From Neurospora tetraspora (taxonomy: Eukaryota; Ascomycota; Sordariomycetes; Sordariales; Sordariaceae), in NCBI RefSeq assembly GCF_033439725.1, contig NW_026944390.1:1736001-1800000 (forward strand): a stretch of DNA of 64,000 nt, in the 5' to 3' direction. The position numbers were made by a program, and so were the translations under genes. The first letter of the stretch is position 1, and every line of letters starts with the position of its first letter. This document shows, piece by piece, positions 1 through 8,982 of this stretch. The notes beneath the pieces are model-generated. The model saw only the letters and a list, made by a program, of their open reading frames with translations, was not told the DNA's origin and made no database searches.

Positions 1-874
1 TTTCCGCAGCCACGAAGAAGCGCTTCTGCGACCCGCCCGCGAAGCGCGTGAGCAAAGCCAGCTGCGAAGTGCCCATGCGCGAGATGATGCCGCCGTTCTG
101 CATCACCACCTCGCTGCCGACCAGGACCAGGTTGATGTCCTTTTGGTCTTTGAGGATGTAGGCCACTTTGGAGGTCGAGATGGTCTCTACCTCGAGGCCT
201 GCTTCCCTTAGGGCAGACACGCTGGCGTCGCAGTGCGGACTGCCGTCCATCACGTAAATGACCTTGAAGTGCGTGTTTGGCCTGCTCGTGGCGGCGTGCA
301 CGAGGATCTTGGTCACCACCCTCGAACCGCCCGCCGCCAGCACGATCTTGCGGTCGGAGATGTAGCGGGAGCCGATAACGGCGATGTTGTCGCGGGCGGC
401 CTTGGCGCGCGCGGCAAAGAGCTGTCGGTTCTTGAGCAGGTGGCGCTTCGTCTCGTCGAAGGACTCGGCGGTCTGCCCTCTAAGCGACCGGAGGAGGTAC
501 TGCTCGAAGAGGTCGGCGCCGGCTAAGAGGGGGAGCGGGTTGGGGGCCGAGTCGAGGAGGAGGGCCTTTTGCGTCTTGACGACTTCGACGGTTTCCATGG
601 CTGTTGAGGAGGGCGTGACGCGCAAGAGCTCGATGAGCGATTCGATGGCTGCTACGGGCATGGTCATGTCGGGGTCGGAGGTGAGGAGGTTGCGGTAGGT
701 TTTGACGATGCTGTTTGTTTGTGTTTGTGAGTAGGTTGGTTATGACGCATTGCGAGGGAAAGCAAAGCAAACTCACTCGAAGGAGGCGCCATCTTGACTG
801 CTGGCGCTGTCGGTGGAGGTGGACGATGTCGTCCGTACCGCGAGCGGCTTGTTGGATAGATCGTCGGTGGCCAT
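1..874 (-). CDS. gcn3: Translation initiation factor eIF2B subunit alpha, 5' part (GCN3-like)
   Basis: Regulatory alpha subunit of the eIF2B guanine-nucleotide exchange factor, which recycles eIF2 in the cytoplasm and senses phosphorylated eIF2 alpha. The gene is cut by the left edge. Exon 1 is 874-777 and exon 2 runs from 710 past base 1, separated by a 66-nt intron with a GTGAGT donor and CAG acceptor. The joined frame reads FDIVKTYRNLL, then a DPDMTMPVAAIESLIELLR stretch that closely follows yeast Gcn3 (TEMTMPIAAIEALVTLLR). It ends at the edge in QLALLTRFAGGSQKRFFVAAE-type sequence typical of the Rossmann-like C-terminal domain. About 268 residues are visible and roughly 60-90 are missing. 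The ATG at 874 is chosen because residues after it match the family start; an in-frame open stretch continues upstream to 967 but looks like leader. Confidence is high for the family. Confidence 0.9.
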
Positions 875-1663
875 TCTGAGGGGGTTGTGCCGGGGGAGGG
901 CGAAGTGTGTTGATGCTGTGAAGGTGGGAAGTGGTTTGCGCAAAAACATACAAGTCCTCCCAAGCACTGCTGCGGTCGGTCCAAGTGGGGTCGTACTTGT
1001 AAGTCGAGAGCTTTGAGAAGGTTCCGCTTTTGGCTGTGGCCTCGGAGATTTGGAGCAGGCAGGTCTTGGCTTTTGATCTGACGAGTACAGGTTTAGACAA
1101 TGATCTTGTATGCCGTGTCGAAAAAGTATTGTGTATTCTGAACCAGGTTCTGATCAAAAGTGTGACTCAAAATGTGCAGCTCTACATGTAACCTTTTCAT
1201 CCCAAATTCCAATTGCGGCCGTGAGATTAAGTATTCTGCCACCGTTCACCGCCCTCATTGTGTACTGGCACGTCGTCAAGCTTCTTTGTTTCCAGTTCAT
1301 GTGCCCCGCTGTCGGCAGCTGCTACAGTCACGGGCCTTCCGGGGACCTTTTACAGCGTCGAAACACAGAGGTGACAGAAGGGCCCCCCCTGTGTTCGGGA
1401 CTGACACCCCTGGGGTCGCGTGGATCCTCCTCTCCAGGCTGGTCCCGCTGTCCGCTTCGATGGAACAGGGGCAGCAAGGGGAAAGTGAAGCTAGCGTAGG
1501 AGTCTATACCGTCATTGCCTCTTTCTTTATCATTTGAAACCATGGACCCGTTGGCGATGTTGGCTTCAGTCTCTCCTTCCTCCCTTGACTTGTTGAGCCT
1601 CGTCTATAAGTTGCCGACATAGCAAGCATACCTTATTAAAAACGACATAAACACCAAAACATC
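875..1663. other. Intergenic region between eIF2B alpha and the NECAP gene
   Basis: Divergent upstream region of two genes on opposite strands, about 790 nt. It must hold both promoters and leaders. The small open frames here have no recognisable protein character, and I see no RNA gene or repeat. Confidence 0.6.
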
Positions 1664-2476
1664 ATGACGACCCTCATGGATCCGGCCACGCAGGCCCCCC
1701 TCCCCGCCGACGCCATCCAGCGCATCCTCCACATCACCAACTCCTCGGTCCATATCTACCAGATCCCCCCTATGCGCTCGACCAAGGGCCACATGGCCGC
1801 CGACTGGACCGTCGACCCCAAGGCGCACATCTTCACCGGCCGGGTGCGCATCATCGAGACCTCGATCCCGCCGCAGACGCCCGAGCAAGTTGGAGAAAAG
1901 GACACGGTCAAGGTAGACATTGTGCTCGAGGACCCCGCCACAAACGACCTGATCGCCGCCGCCCCTTACACCACCCAGGCCGTCGTCGAGGCCGCCATCG
2001 ACAGCAGCCGCTTCTTTGCGCTGCGCGTGCAGGATCCCAACACCGGGAAGAAGGCCATGCTGGGCATCGGCTTCGAGGAGCGCAGCGAGGCCTTCGACTT
2101 TGGCGTGGCCCTGCAGGAGGCCCAGAAGTCGCTGGGCCTGATCGAGGGCGTGGCGCCCCTGATCAAGTCGGGCAAGAACAAGCAGGAGGCCGAGGAGAAG
2201 AAGGATTACAGCTTGAAGGAGGGCGAGACCATTACCGTGAACTTGAGCGGGACCAAGTTCGGAAGGAGAGCGAGGCAAGACCGCCCTTTGTCGACGGACT
2301 TGGGTAGTGATTCACAGCCTCCTTTGTCGGCCTTTTCACTCCCTCCTCCCCCATCATCATCATCTGCTATGCCTTTCTTGCCGCCTCCGCCTAGCAGTGG
2401 ACGTGGTGGGCACAGGAGACAACCATCTGCGCAGGAGTTAGGGTTCGACGATGGACCGAACGGCATGTTTGAATGA
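1664..2476 (+). CDS. NECAP-family endocytic adaptor-associated protein
   Basis: Predicted clathrin-coat accessory protein of the NECAP (adaptin-ear-binding coat-associated) family, which binds AP-2 and other coat components during vesicle formation at the cytoplasmic face of membranes. The intron-less frame encodes 270 residues. Residues about 15-160 form the PH-like NECAP (PHear) domain: VHIYQIPP near the start, AADWTVD, FTGRVRI, IDSSRFFALRV, then IGFEERSEAFDFGVALQEA, matching family motifs such as DSSRYFVIR and GFGDRGDAFDFNVALQ. The C-terminal 100 residues are low-complexity and rich in proline and serine, with a basic patch (GRRARQ), and end in an acidic-aromatic tail DDGPNGMFE. WxxF-type adaptor-binding tails are known in animal NECAPs, but no exact WxxF was found here. 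The ATG lies in an A-rich context just before the conserved domain. Its 3' end converges with the next minus-strand gene. Confidence 0.88.
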   Translation: MTTLMDPATQAPLPADAIQRILHITNSSVHIYQIPPMRSTKGHMAADWTVDPKAHIFTGRVRIIETSIPPQTPEQVGEKDTVKVDIVLEDPATNDLIAAAPYTTQAVVEAAIDSSRFFALRVQDPNTGKKAMLGIGFEERSEAFDFGVALQEAQKSLGLIEGVAPLIKSGKNKQEAEEKKDYSLKEGETITVNLSGTKFGRRARQDRPLSTDLGSDSQPPLSAFSLPPPPSSSSAMPFLPPPPSSGRGGHRRQPSAQELGFDDGPNGMFE

Positions 2477-2976
2477 GCAAACAAGTTATAAAGGCAGGAA
2501 AATGGAGAAACAGACATATCAACATACAGGACTTCAACGGATCCGAGACGCGGAAAGCGACATGGCTGACGAGAACGGACAAGAAACGGCCATACCATCA
2601 AAGTCACAACAGGACTTGTTACTATAAGCGTACGCAAACTACACAGAGTTAATATACCTAATCATGAAGAACCGTTGCCGGCTCATTTCCCTATTTTCCG
2701 CTATTTTGATGTTCTTGTTCGGACAGAAGATGTTGACTGTATCCCAGAGCCTCCCCGCGCAATACTTATACAACCAGTAAGTAAGTCCCAAAAACACCAC
2801 AAGCATACATATCCTTGATCCTTCCCAGTTAACGCCTATAGAGGTAATTGTTCTCTTTCACAGCTGATGATAAAATTTCCGCCAGTGTCACTATAAACTC
2901 CGCTGCAAATGTCCACCATAGAATGCAAGAAAGAGCCCATCGAAAACCCCGAACCAAAAGAATCAGAAACAGCGGC
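2477..2976. other. Convergent 3' intergenic region
   Basis: About 500 nt between the convergent NECAP gene and the coiled-coil protein gene. It would carry both 3' untranslated regions. No gene, RNA or repeat is recognised. Confidence 0.6.
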
Positions 2977-3253
2977 CTAAATCACAGTATCAAGCCTCAT
3001 CTCCGGCACCTCCTCTTCCTCCTCCCCCTCCTCTCCCAACCCCTGAACACCAATAGCCGCAAGCGCAGCAGGCCACAGATTCTTCAAGCTAGGCATACTC
3101 AGCCTTCTCCAACCATCACCTCCCTCCCCCTCCTCCCCACCCCGTGAGAACGAAGCCGTCCTTCTTTGCTGCTCGGAAAGCAAATCCCCTGGTTCGGAGG
3201 CGGAGTCGTCACTTCCTTCACTTCCTTCAGCTTCTTCTTCTTCTTCTTCTTCT

Positions 3254-3291
<38 letters not shown>

Positions 3292-5040
3292 GTCTTCCTC
3301 TTCCTCCGGTTCAGAAACCATCACACCAGATCCTGAGCCCGAGCCCGAGCCCGAGCCCGAGGCCGAGCCATTAATCAAAGGATTAATACAAGTCAGTGGA
3401 TTGGTATTAGTCACACCAATAGGCGTAAAACTACTCCCATCAAAGCTCTCAAAAGACTCGTCATCTTCCGAGTCGGAAGGGTATTCATCCCATGGGATCC
3501 TGCTGGGGGTGATGGGGGTTGCGAGGTGTTCGGAGGGTAGCGAAGGGAGGGTGGAGGTGCTGACGGTGCTGCTGGTGCTGGTGAATTTGGGAGTAACTGC
3601 CGAGAGAGGGACTGCTGGGGAGTCTAGAGGGAGGTTTAGGTCTTGGAAGAGAGAAGGTTTGGGTTTGGGTTTGGGGGTTTGGTCGTCTTCTTCTTCTTCT
3701 TCTCCTTCGGCCGCTGCGTGGTGTTGTTCCTGTTCCTGTTCCTGTTCCTGTTCCTGTTCCCGTTCGGGGGCAGGGGCCAAGTGGTGGTGATCATGGGTTG
3801 TTTCCTCCGGAGAGGTAGTAGAGTGGTGGTCTTGCGATTGATGGGATGATGGTCGAGTCCAAATATCCTCAAAAAAGCTAACTCCCCCACCACTTGGAAC
3901 GAACGAGGGAGATAATGGGCTCAAGACGGAGGAGGGGGTGTAAAGGTAATCATCCCCTCCCACAGGTGATGAATTCGAGTACGAATCAGCACCCAACGAA
4001 GAAGGGGTAGCCGGGATACCACCACCATGGTTTTGCTGCTGCTGATGCCACTGATGATGATGGCCAAAATACCCCTGCCCCTGCCCCTGCCCTTCGACAA
4101 CAGCAGACATAGGCGAGTAAATCAGGGCCTGATGTTGCTGCTGCTGGTGCTGCTGCTGCTGATGCTGATGCTGATGCTGATGCGTCATAACCCACCTCCC
4201 CCTATTCACCAACTCCACATGGATCTCGCCCAGCCTCAACATGATCAGCTGTTCCTGCTGCGTAGACTCGGCGATCCGGCTGCGGAGGAGGGAGAGGTCC
4301 TTTTTGATCTTTTTCTTTTTGCTGCTGACTGAAGCTGGGGGTGCTGATGTTGAGCCGGTAGTAGTGTTATTGTTGTTGTTTTCGTCTGAAGGAGAGGTGG
4401 AAGCAGCAGCAGCAGAGACAGAGGCCTCTTTCTTCAAAGCCTCCTTCTTAGCCTCAAGATGGGCATACCGCTGATACAAACGCGTGGCTCGCTCGCCTTG
4501 GGTTTGCAAGTTATGCAAGAGGTAGGAGCGCTCGTTGTGGAGGTCGGAGAGGGAGCGGGAGGTGGGTTCGAGGCCTGGAATTGGGATGACGGGACCAGGT
4601 CCAGGTCCAGGTCCGGGTGTGGATGGGTGGCGGATGTGTTGTTGATGTTGCTGGAGCTGGTGGCTTTTGGCTCGGGAGAAGGGGGATAGGACAGGTCTGC
4701 TCAGGGTTGTCTTGGTGGTGGTGATGCTATCGGTGTTCAAATATGGGAGGATTGGACGAGTGTTGTTGTTGTTGTTGCTTGACTGCTGACGACATCGCTG
4801 CTGTTGCTTTTGCTGCTGCTGCTTTAGCTCGCTAGCGAGCTTCTTGATCTTGGACTTCACGTCTGCCATTGCGTCAGGTGAAATTATGCTTGGGTGGTGG
4901 TGATGTTTTCCTCCTCCTCCTCCTCCCATGACTGGGCTTGGTGGTGAAAGAGTGGTGGTCGTCGACATGGTTGGGCTTGATGATCTTCCGTTTACTAGGG
5001 TTGCTAGTCCTCCATGGCTGGTGTTGACTGAAGACGGCAT
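2977..5040 (-). CDS. Unrecognised low-complexity coiled-coil protein
   Basis: I do not recognise this 687-residue protein. The ATG at 5040 (MPSSVNTSHGG) is preferred over one 240 nt upstream because the extra 80 residues lack low-complexity character and resemble leader sequence. Two helical, charged segments look like coiled coils: about residues 163-207 (SDLHNERSYLL, then ATRLYQRYAHLEAKKEALKK) and 241-283 (KKKKIKKDLSLLRSRIAES). The rest is built from single-residue or short repeats: HHHH, poly-Q and poly-N near 74-93, a Pro-Gly run near 142-150, an HQ block after 287, an EQ repeat, a Gly-Ser repeat, and a glutamate run of about 25 encoded by a CTT microsatellite. The C-terminus has a basic-aromatic patch (WRRLSMPSLKNLWPAAL) and an acidic tail. 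A nuclear or cytoskeletal scaffold is possible, but no function is claimed. Confidence 0.7.
3231..3303. repeat. CTT/TTC microsatellite within a coding region
   Basis: About 45 nt of perfect CTT repeat (3231-3275), then an interrupted copy with CCT units. On the minus strand it encodes the glutamate run of the coiled-coil protein. Its length is likely to vary between strains. Confidence 0.9.
3721..3768. repeat. Six-base coding minisatellite (TGTTCC)n
   Basis: Several near-perfect copies of TGTTCC. On the minus strand they encode an alternating Gln-Glu run in the coiled-coil protein. Similar short arrays lie at about 3337-3368 (Gly-Ser) and 4590-4620 (Pro-Gly). Confidence 0.85.
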
Positions 5041-6260
5041 GTTGTATGACAAGGAATGGGGGTATGGACGAAACACCGTGGACAGACAGATCAATAATAG
5101 ATTGAAGAAAGGGGACGAGGGAGTGAGTAACGGACGGAACGATCTTGTGCGACTTTCTCCAGGAACTGATCGAAGTTTATGGATATCAACTCCAGCAAAG
5201 CTCCTCAGCCAGCTTGACCCCTCGATGGTCATGAGACAGGCTTCCTTGAGGTGGACATATATCAAAGCCAAGAATTTCATGGCTTGCCTTAAGCGCTCAT
5301 CTCATTCAGCCTTTTCCCTCCTCACTCGATTGGAATCCGTCTCGGTAATGATTTCATTATGGCCATCCCACCCATCACTTCGGCACCGGAAGCCGCCAAG
5401 CCTGGAGGTCTAGCCCGGCTTTGCCGTCGAACCTCGTGGCTTCCAGACCCGCGTGTTGCTTGACAAAGCCGCCCCTCCATCACAGTGGGCGACTCACCTG
5501 GGCGTTCTTGGAACAATTCCCGACTCATCATACACATCCTAGGTTTCTTAGTTCTCCCTTGGACAAGGGGGGCGTTTTTGCTTGCCGGGTCAGGCAAGCC
5601 CTTGGTGGTGTTACCCTTGAAAGAAGATAGGGGGGAGTGAGTGGCGTAGGCCTTGGCTTTTTTCTCTCGCTCGGCTAGGTATAAACTAGAGCAAGCCCCC
5701 TTTTTCGGAACGAGGTTAGGGTTCGAAGGTAAACAAAGAAAACACACACACTCACACCTCGTGCGGTGGCTTGACGTGCCCAAAGAAAGGGAACTGGATG
5801 ACGGTTGAACCCCAATCGGGAAAAATACCCGAGAGGCCAATTGCCTTGAGTACTGGAGTCCTTGGTCAGGACCTTATCAGACAAACACCGTCTCAGACCA
5901 TCAAGCAGAATCAGACCAGCGAGGCACTGTGAGGCTTGACACCTGAGGAGTCGCGGCTTTATGTTTGCTCGGCCCTGATTCCCTAATTCAAATTTCTCGG
6001 AGAGGCGATCTTCAACTCCGGACCCCGGAAGTTTCCAGTTCGGAGCCGAAGAATGTTTCTTGACAACCACCATCCACGTGCAAGTAAGACAATTCTAGAA
6101 GGGAAACAACAGAGAATAGCAAGCTCAAGACTGGACCTTCCATGACCCCCACCTCCCCACGAACTCACCATCTTATACGCCACACTACCCCACGCAGCAG
6201 TCGTCACCGGCGCTTCAAAAGGAGAATACCAAGAAACATTAGTAAGTCCAGTCTAGTAGT
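5041..6260. other. Intergenic region upstream of the coiled-coil gene
   Basis: About 1.2 kb between two minus-strand genes. It should hold the 3' region of the radical SAM gene and the promoter and leader of the coiled-coil gene. Open frames of up to about 170 codons here have no domain-like sequence. Nothing else is seen. Confidence 0.55.
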
Positions 6261-8519
6261 CTAGATGTTGAACCCATCATGCCTAGGCGGATCACAAAAC
6301 CTCCACAACCCAGCTCTCTCAGCCGCCTTCCTAACACTCTCCACCTCCTCCCCCTTCACAGCCCGATTGATCTCGGCATACCGTCTTTCTTCCTTCTTCT
6401 TCTCTTTCTCCTCTCCTCTTCCTTCTTCACCTTCACCAGCCGCCGCCGCTTCTCCATTCACCTCCTCCTTCCTCCTACCTCTAGTCCTCTCCTTCCCCAC
6501 ATACGCACTTGGCCTATACTGCTCCATAATATTCACAAACATATCCCTACTCACCTCCTCGGCCAACCACCTCATAATCTTTGCCCCTTCCTCTTCGAGG
6601 CCAGGCATGACCAGATGTCTAACCAACACCCCGCTCTTGGCGATGCCGTCCCCCGTAAAACACAGGTCCCCCACCTGCGCGTGCATAGCCTTGATGGACT
6701 CCCGAGCCGTGGCGGCGTAGTCATCGGCCTTGAGCAGCCGCTTGGAGGTGGACGGTTCCCAGACTTTGAAGTCGGGCAGGTAGATGTCTATCAGCCCGTC
6801 GAGCAAAGCTAGGGACTCCAAGGAGTCGTAGGAGGAGGTGTTGTAGATTATGGGGATGCGGTGGCCGAGGGAGCGCGCGTGGAGGATGGAGAGGGCTACT
6901 TGGGGGACGACGCTGTGTGGGTAGTGAAAGAGGTCAGTCTTCTTTTTTGTTCTTTTGTCTTTGTATGGATATTTGCCGTGCCGCTTATCTTGGGGCGGGA
7001 TGAGATGGTCGACCGGTAGTAGGTAGATACGAGATCAGCCGGCCAAAAATCTGGGGTTAATGCTGGGGGCGGGACTGGAGGTAAGGTGAATGGACATGAA
7101 TGGACTCAACTGTTCAGGGGTAACAAGGTTGATGTTGTGCACATTCCCGACTTCTTGCAGCTTGATGTACCAGTCACCTAGCTCTTCGGGGGTCAAATCC
7201 ATGCCGTTACGCTGATGAGAGATGTCGTGGTTTTGGCAGAAGACGCATCGGAGGTTGCACATGCTTTTTTTCTCACGACAAACTCGTTAGCATTTCGTCT
7301 TAACTTCCCATCAATTACACTGTCCACAAGCCATTGAGTGAGAGTATACGCACCTGAAGAAAACCGAACCACTCCCATGATGACCTTGAATGCATGGCTC
7401 TGTGATCACACACAAAAAAAACCTCTGTCAATAACCTAGACTTCAATCGATTTTCCCGTCCCTTACATGACGATGCTGAGAGAAAACAAGCCACCAAAAA
7501 AGCCACCACTCTGCCGGCTTCTTCTTTCTTCTGATCGAACTTGGAAGAAGAAGGAACCCCTTCTTTCATCATCGCCTTCGTCACGGGAACTCCCCACCCA
7601 ATGATATTCATCAATCCTTCCTCTTTCATATACCCTCCGAACCGCCATCTTCTCTCCCTTGCGGTTATGACCCCCTTCCGACTTCCGTTCCTTCGTTCCC
7701 CTGCCAATCACCCGCATGAAAACCTGCCCTTGCCGCCGCCACAGTATGATAAGAGTTCAAGAAACAATTCGAAACGGACTGAATGACCAAACTCGTCCTT
7801 TCTGCTTCTGGGGCCAAACTCCAGACTCCAAACCCCATCCCATCCATCCATTCATTCATTCCTCATCCGCATCCGCATCCGCATCCAGATCCTCCAGAAC
7901 TGAACCTGATACATACCCAAACATCAAACGTCATCAAACATCCAAACCTCTCTCCCCGCCTCAACAACAACTTCCAAGATCACAGAAATAATCCCAAACA
8001 GCGTCATGTAGGCAGTTTCACAACCCCCCTTGGCCCCTTCCCCCTTTTCCCCAGCATGAAAACCCAGCAAAAATAGAGAGAAAAACTACTCACCTTCCCC
8101 AAAATGCGGCGCAATAACATTAACCTTGGCCCTCTCCCCAATCAAACACCAGCCCGTTTTCCCCTCGAGTCTATTCACTCCACATTTTCTCGGACACAAG
8201 TTGCATTTGGCCAGGTGAGCATACGCTTGCGATCGCTTCTTTGCGCAGTCCGGTTCGGAGAGTAAGATGTAGCGCGGGGTGTAGGTGTCGTGGAGGAAGG
8301 GGGGTGCTAGGTGGAGGGATCGCTTTTGTGAGTTTGGGAATGTGAATGGAGGTGATGGGGTTGAAAGGGGTTTGCGGGTGGTGGTGAGGTTGAACGGTCG
8401 TGGATGTGGTGAGTGTAGGATAGGAGACGTTTGGTGGCTAGGGGAAGGAGGACTCGGGGAAGTGATGAGGAGATGTGGTGGAGGGGGGGTTGACGGGTTG
8501 TTTGTAGGTTGAGGAGCAT
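6261..8519 (-). CDS. PflX/COG1313-like radical SAM protein, N-terminal frame unresolved
   Basis: Member of the radical SAM family of PflX-like proteins, related to pyruvate formate-lyase activating enzymes; the substrate is unknown. Exons are 8519-8094, 7399-7354 (46 nt), 7263-7111 and 6912-6261, and the joins restore family sequence. Exon 1 carries the N-terminal cysteine cluster CNLCPRKCGVNR and a GWCLIGE motif. Exons 1-2 join as APHFGEEPCIQGHHGSGS, and exons 2-3 as FFSMCNLRCVFCQNHDIS, giving the CxxxCxxC motif for the 4Fe-4S cluster. Exon 4 has YLPDFKVW and VLVRHLVMPG, interrupted by a Glu/Lys-rich insert. Intron 1 is 694 nt, very long for this genome. The ATG at 8519 is the only minus-strand ATG in the preceding 440 nt and begins a plausible mitochondrial presequence. 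However, its frame stops near 8306, while the conserved part reads in another frame. A one-base indel or an unusual extra intron (for example about 8393-8305) must lie between. Confidence 0.78.
7400..8093 (-). other. 694-nt intron of the radical SAM gene
   Basis: Intron between the GTGAGT donor (8093) and the CAG acceptor (7402-7400). Both flanking exons are needed to rebuild the conserved FGEEPC region, so no missing exon is required here. It contains a short CATCCG hexamer array near 7866-7890. Typical introns in this window are 55-120 nt. Confidence 0.7.
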
Positions 8520-8982
8520 CTTGTTTGTAATCGCTTGAGTAAATCGTGCTGTGTTCCGAGGATGACCGAAGAAAAAAAAAAGAGTGAGTACTCGAATAGG
8601 GCAGATAGATGATAGGTAAGGAAACAGGGGTGAGCGAGTGTCGCTGCCCTGTTTGAAACGAAACGAGGTTGTCGTGAACAGTGGAACCGAACCGAGCAAT
8701 CCGCAGAAGCAAGGCAAGTGGCAAGTATGCACTAACAATTTCCGCTACAATGCAACCAGCCCCTAAACACAAGCAAGTACTTTTAGGACCACCAGCGAAA
8801 TATCTCAACCAATGCTTTTCGCTCGTGCTAACAAAAAGGAAACAATTTCTTTCCCGGGTATGAATAGATGGATGTGAATGCGTCTCTATATACAGTAGTA
8901 GTAGTACTCCCAAAAGTAAACCCAGGTGATGATGACGATGGTGACAAAAACGAACACACAATTATTTTCCCCTTACAAACAT
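8520..8982. other. Upstream region of the radical SAM gene and 3' region of BMS1
   Basis: About 460 nt, with pyrimidine-rich stretches on the minus strand and no minus-strand ATG in any frame. This supports a promoter plus leader for the ATG at 8519. No other feature is seen. Confidence 0.5.

Noticed and set aside
5322-5840. 172-codon minus-strand frame upstream of the coiled-coil gene
   Set aside because: No domain-like sequence; it lies in the expected promoter and leader region.
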